From contig JBBBWG010002781.1 in NCBI GenBank assembly GCA_037176905.1, forward strand, positions 1-64,000: a stretch of DNA of 64,000 nucleotides, read 5' to 3'. The notes below the pieces were generated by a model. That model ran no database searches. It was not told where the DNA came from and saw only the letters and a program-made list of their open reading frames with translations. This DNA is from Azolla pinnata (Eukaryota > Streptophyta > Polypodiopsida > Salviniales > Salviniaceae). Made by a program: the position numbers and the translations under genes. Positions 9,486 through 22,627 of the stretch are shown here, piece after piece; the first letter of the stretch is position 1, and every line of letters starts with the position of its first letter.

Positions 9486-12400
9486 TCAGGTGGGGCCATA
9501 CCACGGTCCCGCTGTTCCATTCATATGCCCATTTCCATGCATACCGATGCCATTGCTACCTGGAGGCAGGCCCACAGCCATTGTCGGCGAAGCAGAGAAA
9601 ATACCAGTGGGAGAAGGCAGCGTCGAGAGATTGACTAACGAATCGAGGTTGTTGGTAACCATCACTTCACCAGCTTTCCTCTGTTGCTGCAGACCCCGCA
9701 ACTGTCTTAAGCCTTCTTCGTGTATGCGAGCTAGTGTCTCTAGTTCGCTCATCGAAAGCGCATCCAAACCGACTCCGTACAGGGGCGCATGCCGTGACAT
9801 CTCCTCTTGCAACGACGATTCCAATGTTTGAATGTAAGTCTAGACATACAAAAAAAAAAAACCCATTAGTTAACATCAGCCCAAATCAACCACCATTCAT
9901 TTAAGATATTCTGCATTATTTAAAAGAATCTGTAGCCCTACCGATAATGTTGAGATAAGCTGATATATTTTGTATGTTAATTCCATGATCATTATTTGCA
10001 ACATAGAATTGTTATACTCAGGATGAGCTTCAGACATTAAGGAGACGGCCTCTAACAACAATCCAACAGGACGTGCAAGACAAGAACTAGAAAATGGAAA
10101 ATTGAAGAACCTTATGATGTACTTGTTGAGACGGCTTTCCCGGTGTTGATGCCTACTTCCAGCCAAGCCCACATAATTTATTGAAAGATTACAATGCAAT
10201 GGAGGCTACCGTATACCTTATCTATGCCTCAGCGATTACAGTTGCCATTCCCTCAAATTGCAACTGGTAGGAGAGAAAACCAGAGCTATCTACATAGACA
10301 TGATGAGGCCGAGACTAGAAAGACAGAAATGTTCCCATGAATCATGACTGCATCAGCGTCATGTCTCTAATGTTTATTTATTAAGACATCCAAATGGAGT
10401 ACTTCCTTTCAAATATGTTCAAGACTTTTGAGACCCATGGTCAGATGGAGACGCAGAGAAATCCCTTCAAACACAACATATTCGTACATGGATAGAAAGC
10501 AGCTCCCTACCTGAGTCAGAGCAAAACAAATTGCTCATTTATCTGATAGGTGCATGCCAGACCCTTGCATCAAGATGAGGCATACTGATAATATTCCAAG
10601 TGATGAATGACCAAGGATGAATATATTCAAGTTCTAAAATCTACAATCTGCCTATACGACACGCTAAAGGCAACCAGGACTATTTCAAAGGCTCTAGCCC
10701 CAATGCAGAAGAAGACAATAAATAGAATAACAGCTTGTGGTTGCAGAACACAATGATTACACCATAATCACAGGTTCACCAAGCCACACTTAAGTTAGAC
10801 CTGGTTCACTAATCATTCTGGTGCTCATAGATACAAAAGACACGATTTGCATGAGAAACGAAAGAAAATATTTAGGTACGTATACAGAGAATCAACTTCA
10901 ACAAACAAACCTTGCAAGCATGGAGCTTAGCTTCCATCCCGTCAATATACGCTTCACACCTCATCACTTGTTCCTCTTTCTCCCGGAGTCTTCCTTCCGT
11001 TTGCCCAACCGTTTGAGTCAAACGCTGAACCTCAGCTTCTAATGACAGCCTCAGCTCTTCATGTGTCACAGCATCATTTGCAAACCGTTTCAGTTCTTCA
11101 TCAACCCGCTTCCGAGCTTGTTCTGCATTTTTTAGCCTCTCTGCCAATGCATTCTTCTCTTTCATCATTCTCTGAAAAGTAAATCCACCGTTAGTTGCTG
11201 GTCTAATCTTGTGCAAAGGAGAGCAAGTAATACAACTAGGAAATGCGGTGTAAAAGCAATATAATTGTGCTCTGTGACATTATCAATATCATTATCTTCA
11301 GTGACCATTATCAATAATTTAGAACAAGATCCTAGTGAAGATCCTCATCCTATGCATAACCAAACTATTCAGGGTACATATGCACACGACAAAGCAATAA
11401 AATTCTTAATGATGCGCATCTAGCACTATCCAGAGACCTCCATTTCGTAGGCTTGAAAATATCAGATATAATTCTATTCACATATTTGAGCTTCAATTGT
11501 GATAATTGTGACATATTATTCTAAAGCTATGATAATTGTGGTGAAATATGGTTGGAGCTTGATATGGCATGTTGCTTTTGTGATAGTGTGTGGAGCGAAG
11601 GAGCATTCACATGACAGAGACACCTTAATATACAATCCCCTTAAAAACTACACATATCTATTTCTCGCTCCCCCAATGTGCCATCTTATTTATGCTCAAG
11701 GTTACATCAACCAGAATGTAACACTAGAATGGTTATGAACAATCTGAATAGTATTACGACAGGAATTTTTATGATATTTCACAAAAGAAGACACAAGGAT
11801 CCAGAGAAAGAAACACCTTTAGCTCATCGCGTTTACGAGATTTCAACTGTGATAGTTGTGCTTCCGCATCACGTAAACGATCCTGATAACCCTTCTTCTC
11901 TGCAACAAGTTTTGCCACCTCATCGTCATGCTCTGAACGAACCCAATCTAATTGGCTCTCAGCTTCTCGGAGCCTTTCGGATAGGTCCTTCTTCTCCCGC
12001 GACAAGCGATCGACCTCTGCTTTTAGTTCACTCTGCAGAAAGAAATTTAACTTATGACGAGTTATAGCAAAACCGGAAGTATCGCTCACAGCAAGTAACG
12101 GAAGGACTCACTTTCAAGCGAGCGTGTGCATTCTCGGCTTCGATATTCTTTTGAGACAATGCAAGTTTTTCCTTCACGAGGCTGTTTATTTCCCCCTGCC
12201 TCTCTGTCCGAGCCAATGTAGTCTCTTCTTCACTAGCTCGCAGCTGCTGATACAAAGTGGCACGATCCGCATTCGCTAGTTCAACTGCTTCCTGCATCAT
12301 ACATAAGACGGGCCTGGCAGTGCCTTCCTCTTCTCTAACCAGGAAAGTAAGAATGTCCATGCCCAACTCCACATCAGCGGGCGTACGGACATTGTTTGTT

Positions 12401-15400
12401 ACGTGCACTACGAGTCCTCTCAACATCCGTTCTCTATAATGTTCACCACAGTAAACCTTGAACATGACCGCGTACAATGTGCTCACGAATTCTCTAACTC
12501 GAACGTCGTGAGAAAGAGCTAGCACTTCGGCCAAGCCCAGAACTACAGGGAATTCATCATCGGCGTCAGACAGCGAAATGCTTTTGGATCCTGCCATCGA
12601 CGCCTCTGCACTCTGTACGCCATTCAGATGACATCTCGAATCCCTGGTTAGCCGCTGTGCATGACGCCTTTCCAAAACCATGACCACAGAGTGCTCACCA
12701 AATGCACCTCTCGATATCGCTCTCTCAAACGCTTGTTGCGCATCTGCTCTGAGAGAAGGTATGGACAGAATCTCCACGAGGATATCAACATCGGCCACAC
12801 GCCAGCATGTGGTTGCCAGGTTTAGCCGTTCGGTCACAGCCCCGCTGACATGATCATCAAACAACATGTTCGAAGTTGGTAATTCCATGTCAGGTTCGCT
12901 ACATTCGCAATCCGTGTCAATGTCTCTTAACAGAGCTCTTGCAACATCTATCTGACTACGAACTGTACTCCTAACAACATCAAGCACTCTAGGTGAAACA
13001 GATGGACCCAGTTTCTTCAGCCTTTCCCGAATGGACTTCGCCTGACAAACAGATTACTCCCATGTGAGATGACAATTCCTAAATAAGCACACAAGAAGTT
13101 GGTGAATAAAGATGTGTAGCGAGTGGAAAATACATACAGCCTGAGGTATTTGCTGACATTTTATAGCTGCTTTAAAAGCAAAACTAATGGCAGCAGAAAG
13201 AGGTTCATCGTTAGAATCAGGAAGGATTTTGAGAGCCTGACCCATGATAATCTCCCAAATACTGCTCCCAACCTCCAACTGGCTAACAGCCCCTAAAACC
13301 TGCAAAGGCAACCCATTTGTTAGTAGTTCCCACAAACACCAAAATTCTAAGCAAATTCTAATTCAGCTAAGCGAGATTTATTTAGATTGTAAGTTAGAGA
13401 TAGAGCCAACATACTGGAAGATGTAAACTAAGTTCAGCTCCAGGTTGCTGTATACGTTCAAGCAGTACGCCTGCGGCCATGGTGTGTTCAGAAACATCTA
13501 CAAGCTTTGGCACTAATGCAATCAGATCAGACTGTAAGTGCTTTGGTGCCTTCTCTAATACTAGTGCTATTTTTTGTGCTGATTGAGGTCTTCTTCGAGG
13601 TTCAGGACACCCCTGTGGCACTGCCCCATCTAACGCCCTCAACGAATTGATAATCAATCCCAGAAGTTCGTCAGATTGTTCTGGCCACTTTGGCTATATA
13701 AAAATCACACAAGTAGAAAGGATGTAGCTAATCAATGAAAGGCAATGTTCAAGCAATCAGTACAAACAAGCTGTCAACTTCACTCTCAAACAAACCTTAG
13801 CCGTAAATGTTTCCCTTGGATTAGATTCAGAGCAGAAAGAACCTTGCTCAACAGGACCTTTCGAAATCTGGGTACCTGCACCTGGTACCTCATTGTTTCG
13901 TACTGCTTGAGTTGCCATCATACCGTCATGATCACTGTCCAGTCTTGGAATAGGAAGGCATTTAGCAGAATCCGGTGCCGCATTCTCTAAAGACCTCCAC
14001 GAAAAAGATTTATTCACGCCTGAGTTGCTTGCATCTGGCATCATTGTCCTTGGCTTCGCATCCACAAACTCCTCATTATTGGACGGTTGGCAGCACTCCA
14101 CCATAATGTCAAGCAATAAATCAGCGATGGCTTGTTGGAGAACCTTCACACCCATCAGCAAGTTCATCAAACTTGGGGAAGTAGCCTCTCCCTTTGCATT
14201 ACCTTTCTTCGACCCAGTACTATTGTATGCTGTAGACAACTTCGTAGGAAGAAGCAATCTTTTAACTTTGGCCGGATCATCAAGGTACACCCGCAAACCA
14301 GTCAGAAAAGCTGCTATGGCTCCTGCATCCATCAACAATTTCTCTCTGAGGGTGACCTGCAACTGCGATGGATCCAACAGCAGAGGTGGATTATCACCAT
14401 AGCTTAGATGAAATCCAGCTCGTGCTAACAGGTTTCTGAATATATCCTCCTCATCACCACTCATGCCCTCACTATCATCAGAATCCAGCAACTCATCTGG
14501 ATCTGTCGAGATTGCATCTTGCTCATCATCTGAAACCATCACCTGATCAAGAAAGAAAGAAAGGAATAATAAATTTGATGACATCTCAGAGGTCAGAATT
14601 GCCTATGAACAACGGGTTAGATCTGAAAACATTTTCGCATCTTGACAGACGACAAGGAAAACGCAAAATATGGAATTGTCTACACAAACATGGCTCTACA
14701 ATGCAATATACTTGCTAAGGGTATATATAGAAATACTCAGGTATTCTCTTTATCACAAGTAAACTGCAATTCCTATAATTAACATCAAAGTTTTACCTCG
14801 AGATCGGAGAATTCAAACCATGGACAGCAGTCCAAGATTTCACAAGTGAACATCACGCTATCCCGCAACAGAAACCCAGCCTCAGGTTCTATCATCTCAG
14901 AAACCTTCATGAACTGAAGAACTGAATTGTTCCATGTCTTAGTGCATATCGATGACTCCTTCCATACCGATCTATCAGGATATTTTTGGTTCACAACTGC
15001 CATTCTGTATCTGACCCAAAAGTTTTTGTCTAGATCTGGTCCAGCAGACTGATCACTCTCCAAATATATACACAGCGTATCAAATGATTCGTAGACCCCT
15101 GACCAAAAAACGGTGTGAGCTACAAAACAAAAGAAAAAGAAAAAACACTTCATATCGGAAACCGACGTCCGTCTTTTACTCTTCTACTTACCGATCCTCA
15201 ACTCACATCCTCCAGCTTGGAAAAACTTGCTAAAGATCTTGCGAGTCTCCATGATCTCCTTAAATGCGAGAAAGTTTTCAACCTTCCATATGAATGTCCC
15301 CTGGTGAAAGCTTCTACAGCTCTCGGTCCCAGATACTGTTGCTATGGAATCATCAGGTTCTATCTTCTCTTGCATGCTAAATGATTCCTTGAGTACCAAA

Positions 15401-17808
15401 ACCTCGGCTGAAAAGACTACAGTATCCTGTACAAGAAACCCAGAATCTTGATCAAAGAGATTGGTCAAAGTGACAAACTCTCTCCAACCCCAGTCTTTAG
15501 CCGCCTTCGAATATCTATTTTGGGACTCCTTTGTCACTGATCTCTCTTCCGAGCGCTGATTAACTACAGATAGCCTATGGCTAACAAAGCAGCTCCAGTC
15601 AGGGGAGCCCCGTGAATCTGTTACTTCTAGAAACATAGATAAATGACAAGGTGGTTGTGACTGCCCTGAGAAATGACAAGGATTCAACATCGATGAGCAA
15701 ATGGCAAGCATTTCTTAACAACGACAAGCACACTCAGAGTTATTAGTGTTGAACCTGGGTCACGCAAGCCTTAAAGCATAAAAGAGAAAGTAGATATGTG
15801 TAGAAGCGTTAAAAGACAGACCTCTTGGGTACACAACCAATCTGCAATCTCGAGCTCCGACCTGGAATCGACGGCTCTTGATGCACAATCCTGTTATTTT
15901 TCTCTTTTTTAAGAGATCTTTCAGCTTAGTGAAATTCTCTATCTTCCAGACAAACTTCCCTTGCTGGCCATCCAGCTTTTTCGATGGTAACCGCCCCGAG
16001 ATAGAACTGGGGCTCTTCGGGAAAATGCTCGCCTCCTTGATCACGTGAAAAGACGCACTAAACACAGCAGTATCGTTGACGAGATAACCCATTTCCGGCG
16101 TGAGAAAATCGCTCATCTTCATGTAGTCGTTCCAGCCGAGACTGGTGTTATCCCCGCTCTTGTTGTCGCAAGCGAATCGGCCATACGAGTCTCGATGCAT
16201 GTGATTCTGCCCTGCCCTCTGGTTCAAGATCGACATCCGGAAGAGGCACCAACAGCTTCGCTCCGTGGGAAGGGACTTCTCGGTGTCCTTGCTTTCCAGA
16301 CACATGGACAGGTAATCCGCGTTCCCCACGGAGGACTGATACACGCTGAGGCGGAGATTGCACTCCCCGGCGGGGAACACGGGGCTCATGATCTTCTGCG
16401 TCTTGATCATCTCTTTGAAGAGGGCGAAGTTGTGCACCTTCCACGTGAACTTCCCGCTGAGCACCTCGGGCACGGGGCTCGCCGCGGGCTGCATCTCGTG
16501 CTCCCGCGAGAACGACACCGACTCGTGGAGCACGAGGATCTCGGCGGTGATGAGGATGGAATCGTTGGCGGCGAGGAAGCCCGACCTCGGGTCGCAGAGG
16601 GCAGCAGCGGGGGTGAAATCGCACCAGCCGTGCGACTTCTTCTTCCCCGAGAAGCGATGCCACGAGTCCCTCTGGACCGACTTGGCGTCGTCTCGGTGGT
16701 TAACGACGCAGAGCCGATAGCTAGCAAAGCAATCCCATTTCGAGGACGAAGAGCTACTACGAGGATCCATGACTTGCAAATAGACAGAGAGATAACCAGG
16801 AAGGGCTTGGGAATCACCTCTCGGGTAGATGAGGAGGCGGCAATCGTAGCCCCCGACTTCGAAGTAGCGGCTCCAGAGCGCCCTCGCCTTCACCTTTGCG
16901 AAGTGGGAGATGCTCCATCTGCAGAGGGCCCAATGGTCCCCTCGCCGCTCCACCGCCACCGCCTCGTGGGCGCCAGCTGTCCCCTCCCGGGGCTCCTCGG
17001 CCAATGGCGTCGCGGCAAGTGGCGGTGACGTGGCGCCCGACGAATGCATCGATGATGATGATGATGATGGTGCCATCGTGGGCATGTCCGATGCAGCGCA
17101 TGCCATCGTCGCCGTCGTCGTCATCATCGGGGGCATCTCCGATGTCGATGTCGCGCTCGCACACGACGATGATGGCGCACATGACGATGATGGCGTCGAT
17201 GATGTTGTGGCTCCCGACAACGATGCGGTACATGATGATGGCATGGCTCCCGACGACGACGACGATGCATCCCCCCGCGATGGTGATGATGATGATGGAG
17301 GTGCTGATGCTGATGATGCTGCTGATGATGATGGAGGTGCTGCTGCTGCTGATGATGCTGATGATGCTGATGATGCTGATGATGATGCTGATGATGATGC
17401 TGATGATGATGCTGATGATGATGCTGATGCTGATGCTGATGATGCTGATGATGGTGATGCTGATGGTGATGATGATGATGATGTGGCAGGTTCTGGCATG
17501 GCCATGTCCCCTCGCCCTCCTCGCGCTCCTCCTCCTCCTCCTCCTCCTCCTCCTCCTCCACTATCACTTCCTGCTACCAATGACGATGTGGAATGTGACG
17601 ACATGGGGGTTGCTTCCCCTTCCGCCTGCTGCTGCGCCTGGCTCCTCTGCCTGGGCTGCTGTTGCTCCGCTGCAGAAGAGAAGCCCGGGGAGGCAGCACC
17701 TCCACGCGCCTTCTCTCCTCCATCTGCCGCCGCCGCCATCGCCAGACCTACAACGCCTCCTCCTCCTCCTCCTCCTCCTCCTCCTCCTCCTCCTCCTCCT
17801 CGCTTCAT
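9486..17808 (-). CDS. large MATH/TRAF-like protein with HEAT-like middle and coiled coil, 10 exons
   Basis: Exons, 5' to 3' on the minus strand: 17808-15822, 15665-15192, 15098-14797, 14542-13796, 13693-13415, 13299-13138, 13041-12112, 12032-11817, 11171-10911, 9839-9486. All junctions are GT-AG and keep frame, giving 1903 residues. It matches my memory of Arabidopsis At2g25320 (TRAF-like family, about 1670 residues) along its length. Residues 1-290 are low-complexity Gly, Ser, Ala and Gln tracts. Four MATH domains lie at about 293-425, 449-590, 616-745 and 784-915. An acidic linker (SDDEQDAISTDPDELLDSDD) follows, then a helical region containing RALDGAVPQGCPEPRRRP. A coiled coil spans about 1590-1795, and the C-terminus contains MSRHAPLYGVGLDALSM. 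MATH domains bind peptides, often of ubiquitin-pathway substrates. The exact role of this family is not known to me. The extra length lies in the N-terminal tracts. The start could also be the internal Met just after the glycine run. Confidence 0.88.
17040..17500. repeat. GAT/GCT codon-repeat tract inside MATH exon 1
   Basis: Runs of GATGATGAT, GATGCTGATGAT and related triplets, read on the minus strand as Ser/Ala-rich sequence in residues of about 105-255. Further CTC/GAG triplet runs lie at about 17528-17561 and 17758-17800 and give polyglycine. The frame stays open throughout. Confidence 0.8.
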
Positions 17809-18011
17809 AGTACGCCAATGAAGAATGACGCAGTGGCGATGGCTCGGGGCAGGCTTCTCGGTTCCTGCGGCGCCCTTCGTCCTCCGCTCCTTCCTCCGGC
17901 GCTTCTCCTGCTGCTGCTCCCGCTGCTGCTCCCGCTGCTGCTGCTCCTCAAGGGCATCCCGCGGGAGATGGGTCCTCTGCGTATCGGGGACAGGTTCAGA
18001 GCGTGAAAGAC

Positions 18012-18300
18012 AGAAGAAAGAAGAAGAAGAAGAAGAAGAAGAAGAAAGAAGAAAGAAGAAGAAGAGAGAAGGAGAAGAAGAGAAAGATCAAAATATAATT
18101 GCCAACNNNNNNNNNNNNNNNNNNNNNNNNNNNNNNNNNNNNNNNNNNNNNNNNNNNNNNNNNNNNNNNNNNNNNNNNNNNNNNNNNNNNNNNNNNNNNN
18201 NNNNNNAAGAAGAAGAAGAAGAAAGAAGAAAGAAGAAGAAGAGAGAAGGAGAAGAAGAGAAAGATCAAAATATAATTGCCAACCATTCCTCTAAAAGTTT
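18012..18300. other. 100-N assembly gap with duplicated flanks, in a GAA tract
   Basis: Ns occupy 18107-18206. The roughly 80 bp ending at 18106 recur almost exactly just after the gap: a (GAA)n tract, GAGAGAAGGAGAAGAAGAG and AAAGATCAAAATATAATTGC. This is what two unmerged overlapping contig ends look like, so the true sequence may contain the segment only once. The tract lies upstream of the MATH gene and may be its 5' UTR or promoter. Confidence 0.75.
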
Positions 18301-19300
18301 TACATCCGACCATACATGCACACATCCATGCACGCATGCACACATGCATACATACGCATCCCAGCCCACCATCATGCACATGTGTCTATCGCGGGCTTGC
18401 ATGTGCTACGGCATGCATGCATGCATGCATACTGTGCGCAAGCGCATGTTGATTGATGCATGTGTGTGTGCATGCGTGTGTGTGTGTGTGTGTGTGTTTC
18501 GCATGTGCATCTGCATGTATATGCATGCAGATGCCATGCCGACGTACGTGTGCGTCTGTGTATGTGCATGCATGTGCATGATCCATTGCATCTATGGATG
18601 TGGGCGTGGATGTGGGTGTGGGTGTGGATGTGGATGTGGATGCGGATGTGGATGTGGATGTGGATGTGGATGTGGGTGTGGATGTGGATGTGGATGTGGG
18701 ATGTGGATGTGGATGTGGGTGTGGATGTGGATGTGCCGATGTACACGTGCGCTCTGTATGTGTCTACGCACATGCGTGTGTGTATGTGTGCCTCTGAGTA
18801 TGTGGATGTGCGTGTGCATGCGCATGTTGGTGCACATGTGCACCTATGCATGTGCATGCGACTGTCGATGTACATGCGCCTGTATGTGCGACGTGGATGC
18901 ATATGTGCATGCGACTGCCCATGTACATGCGCATGTGCATGCACACGCATGCATATACATATATATGCATGTATATATGTATGTGTATGTGTGTGTGTGT
19001 GCATGTGGATGTGCATGTGGATGTGTGCCTCTGAGTATGTGGATGTGCGTGTGCATGCGCATGTTGGTGCACATGTGCATCTATGCATGTGCATGCGGCT
19101 GTCGATGTACATGCGCCTGTATGTGCGACGTGGATGCATATGTGCATGCGGCTGTCGATGTACATGCGCATGTGCATGGACATGCATGCATATACATATA
19201 TATGTATGTATATATGTATGTATGTGTGTGTGTGTGTGGATGTGTGCATGTGGATGTGGATGTGCATGTGCATGTTTCAGTACATGTACATGCGTCTAGA
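18301..19300. repeat. TG-rich satellite with a 238-bp higher-order duplication
   Basis: A low-complexity mix of CATGCA, TGTGGA and TGTGTG units. A higher-order unit beginning TGTGTGCCTCTGAGTATG at about 18786 is repeated at about 19023 with few differences for more than 200 bp. Long open frames here (Met/Val/Cys/His repeats) are by-products of the repeat. Confidence 0.85.
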
Positions 19301-20870
19301 TCGATGGACGTCTACTCCAAACCCCTGTGACCTGAGTTGCTTCTGCTCTTTTAAACTGCTGTTTGAGATGCGGTGGATGTGTTCTACCTTGTCATTTACC
19401 AGCACGATTCGTTTGAGCCTCTGCGTGATTCGACAAACCATACAGGTGTATTACCTGCGGTGGGGATTCATGCAGTCTGATTCGGGCATAACCTTTAGAG
19501 AAAAAACCCAGTCGGAAGGCTAACTTGATTACTGGCTTATGTTTTTGTAGGGCACGAACCTTAGAAACCAATCTGACGAATCTCGCGTGTTAAGACAATG
19601 CGCTCCTCGAATTCTTCCCTTGCAAAGTTACCGGGTTTCGCCACCAGCCCGTGTCTTAACAGCGTGGAACTCATTTCGCCTGAGCTCAATTGCACTTCCT
19701 GCAGCTTTTTTTCATCTACTGAACTCTTTACGGATGACAAATTCTCCGGAACATCACATGCCCATTTCCTCTTTGCACTCTTCTTCTTTTCCTTTTCTCT
19801 CAACACTGCGAGAGTGCAAGTCTGTGTGAATGTGAGAGTCGTGTGCGATCCTTTCTCTGGAGAGACTCATCACATCTCGTTGTAATGTGCAAGAGTACGT
19901 GAGCTCGATGTAGCTTCGACTGTTTACCCCTTCTGATCGTTGTTAAAATTGCAAGAAAAATCACTCTTCCATCGATCCTGTAAATAGGTCCATCAAATTA
20001 ACCCACCACAGTTGTGTCTCCCCGAGAAAAGATCCTCAAAATATGATACAAGGATAGATAGACAGCAATTCCGTTTCTTCGAAATCGCACCAAACATCGA
20101 TCTATCCTCTCATGAAGAGCACTGGAAATGTTTGCATTAAAACAACATGACAATACAAAAAAAAAAAACCTTGCTATCGAAACTACTTCAAATTAAAAAA
20201 TATATATAGTCCCTAGTTCAGTTGCGACCACGTAGAAGTGTGGAAGCCCCGCTTCAGGGCAGCTCACACGAACTAATCCTCATGTCCCATGCATCGTGCG
20301 TAACAAATCGGTGCCCACCGATCCCTAACTCAAGACCCCTCCATTCGATCCTGAATTTCGCGAGCTTAGTAGTATGGGGGTTTCGTGGCTGCACCTCGTC
20401 GATCGACAAATGGCCGCAGCTGCCGATCATCGACGATTGCGTCGTGCCTCGCTGGGGAGCACCCGCAGTACTCCTACTGTTGACCTGGTCGGTCCCACGA
20501 CCAGCAGCAACCGCCTAACTTATGGAAATAAAGATGTGTCTACGACTATCAAGGGCATCCCAGTCGTAATCAGGGGGGGCCAGTAGAGCGATTGATCGAT
20601 CTGGAGTCTCTCTGGCTGGTCAAGGTTTCGGTCGAGCATCAGATCCGATCTCCAAACGTCCGATGACGTGCCGAGCAGATACCGAGGGAAAACATTCGTC
20701 GGAATCGTGAAAAGCAACCGAATCCAAACGGCGGCGGCGTGATACCCATCTCGCTCCCAACCCTCCATCACCCAGAGCCCCCAAGCCCCCGCAAAAACAC
20801 CCGCAAAACCCTAAAACGCAACCCTAAACAGGCGGAATCAGATCTGGAGGGCCAGTCGTCGGCGCACGAT
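19301..20870. other. intergenic spacer, no assignable gene
   Basis: An 81-codon minus-strand frame at 19561-19806 has normal amino-acid composition (KSAKRKWACDVPENLSSV, then a region with KPGNFAREEFEERIVL) but matches no family I know. Two AAACCCTAA-like telo-box motifs lie at about 20808-20830. Nothing else was recognised. Confidence 0.4.
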
Positions 20871-20914
20871 CTCAGCTAGACATTGCAGATCGAGGGGCGA
20901 TCGGATCGGATCGA

Positions 20915-21315
20915 TCAATTCGATGCAAGCAAGGGGACGATGCTGGAGATGGCGTGGGTGACATCGCCGTCTTCGCCGCCGCCGCCGCCGAGGGCGGCGA
21001 GGCGCGAGAGGACGGGGACGAGGGCGGCGAGGTGCGCGTCGGAGCGGTCGTGGAAGAAGGACGGGATGGGGAGCGCGTTGCGCGGGTGGAGGAGGTACGA
21101 GTGCGGGCTGTTGTCGACGATGACGACGCGGCCGAGCGGGCGGCCGAGCCGGCCGAGGTCCTTGACGAGGACAACGGCGGCGGGGCCCGCGGCCGGCCGC
21201 GGTTGCCGCTGTCGTTGCCGCCGCCGTCGAAGATCGTGTTGTGGTCGACAACGACAATAACGGTCGTGATCGGGCGACGGCGACAAGATGTCGTTGTCGT
21301 TGCCGTTGCCGTTGC

Positions 21316-21389
<74 letters not shown>

Positions 21390-21770
21390 TCCACGATGAG
21401 GCGGTGCGGCGTGCAGGCGTCGCGGTAGAGCCGGTGGCGCACGAGCCGGCCCGCGTCGACGCGGTCCATGACCGCGTCCGCGTACTCGCGCACGCCCGCC
21501 GTGAACAGCACGAGCTCGTAGCGCGGCGCCATCGCGCGCAGGAACTCGGCCGCGCCCGGCCGCACCGTCACGTACACCGGCGCCGCAGTGGTGTGAAACC
21601 GGCCGATGCCGCCGCGGACTGCCGCAGTGTGAAACCGGCCGATGTCGCCGCGGCCGCCGCGGACTGCCGCAGTGTGAAACCGGCCGATGTCGCCGCCGCC
21701 GACCGCCGCAGTGTGAAACCGGCCGATGTCGCCGCCGCCGCCGCCGGCCGCCGCAGTGTGAACACGCGAT

Positions 21771-21830
<60 letters not shown>

Positions 21831-22627
21831 GTGCTACTACAAGTGCTACTACTACTACTACTACTACTAGTTCTAGTGCTGTAACTACTACTTGTATCGG
21901 TGCGATTGCTGCGATCCCCGGAAGAAGAGAGCCTTGAATTCGCGGAGTTGCTGCTCATTTTGATGTAGACGATGAAGTCGTAGTCGGGCACCGGCTCGAA
22001 CGACGAGTGCACTAGCGTCTCGTCGAGGTCGAGCACCAGCGTCTTCTTCGCTTCGTCGCCCGGCAGCGGCGGCGGCAGCAAAGGCCGCCCGCTGCTGCTA
22101 CGACTACTGCTACTATTGCCATTGTGATTGTTGCTATTGCGATTGCGGTTGCGATTGCTACTGCTATTGCCGTTGCTAGAATTGCAATTATTGGCATTGC
22201 AATTGGCATTGCTAGAATTGCAATTGGCATTGCTAGAATTGCAATTGCCGGAATTGTAATTGTAATCGCAATTGCCGGAATCGCAATTGCCGGAATCGCA
22301 ATTGCCATTGCTAGAATTGCAATTGCCATTGCTAGAATTGCAATTGCCATTGCCAGAATTGCAATTGTAATCGCAATTGCCATTGCCATTGCTGATGTTG
22401 ATTCTTGTACTTGCGCCACCGCCATCAACACCTTCCCTTCTGCTAGCCTGCACCTGCATGATTCGACCCTTCATGATCATCGACGGCGACCTGCGATCCA
22501 TGCCCCCCATCACGCCGGCTGCCGCCGCCGCTGCTGCTGCCTCTTCATCATCCTCTGCCCGCCCTGCACAGCGTCCAGCAACATATAATAATCGATTAAA
22601 TTCCAATACGAATCGCTGCTGCTTCAT
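20915..22627 (-). CDS. SCP/FCP1-like HAD phosphatase with in-frame simple-repeat insertions
   Basis: A single open frame of 570 residues carries the CTD small phosphatase (NIF, HAD superfamily) core. Motif I LVLDLDETLVHSS is at about residue 199, with the two catalytic aspartates present. Motif II VLFTAG with REYAD is at about 373, LVKDLGRLG with the motif III Lys at about 487, and VIVDNSPHSYLLHPRNA at about 503. SCP-type enzymes dephosphorylate phosphoserines, classically in the RNA polymerase II C-terminal repeat. The family core is about 180 residues. Here it is stretched by a Ser-rich insertion with repeats of GRFHTAA between motifs I and II, and by an Asp-Gly/Asp-Asn run before motif III. 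The N-terminus is Asn/Ser/Gly/Cys repeats. I see no splice signals at the insertion edges, so they are probably translated. The start may be Met at 22510 or 22501, since TGTGCAG upstream looks like an acceptor. Confidence 0.78.
21770..21880. repeat. CTA trinucleotide run inside the phosphatase gene
   Basis: About 30 CTA triplets with a few interruptions, read on the minus strand as polyserine (AGT). It lies between catalytic motifs I and II. Confidence 0.85.
22110..22400. repeat. ATTGCAATTG minisatellite encoding Asn-rich N-terminus
   Basis: Units such as ATTGCTAGAATTGCAATTGG (about 21-24 bp) repeat imperfectly. On the minus strand they encode NSSNGNC/NSSNANC-type repeats of the phosphatase N-terminus. 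Confidence 0.8.

Noticed and set aside
9897-10199. 100-codon minus-strand frame in the last MATH intron
   Set aside because: The flanking exons (11171-10911 and 9839-9486) join in frame without it and match the family C-terminus directly.
17825-19330. Long plus-strand frame through the GAA tract, gap and TG satellite
   Set aside because: It is produced by simple repeats and runs across Ns.
20954-21937. Plus-strand frame opposite the phosphatase gene
   Set aside because: It is a GC-rich antisense shadow. The minus strand carries complete HAD motifs.
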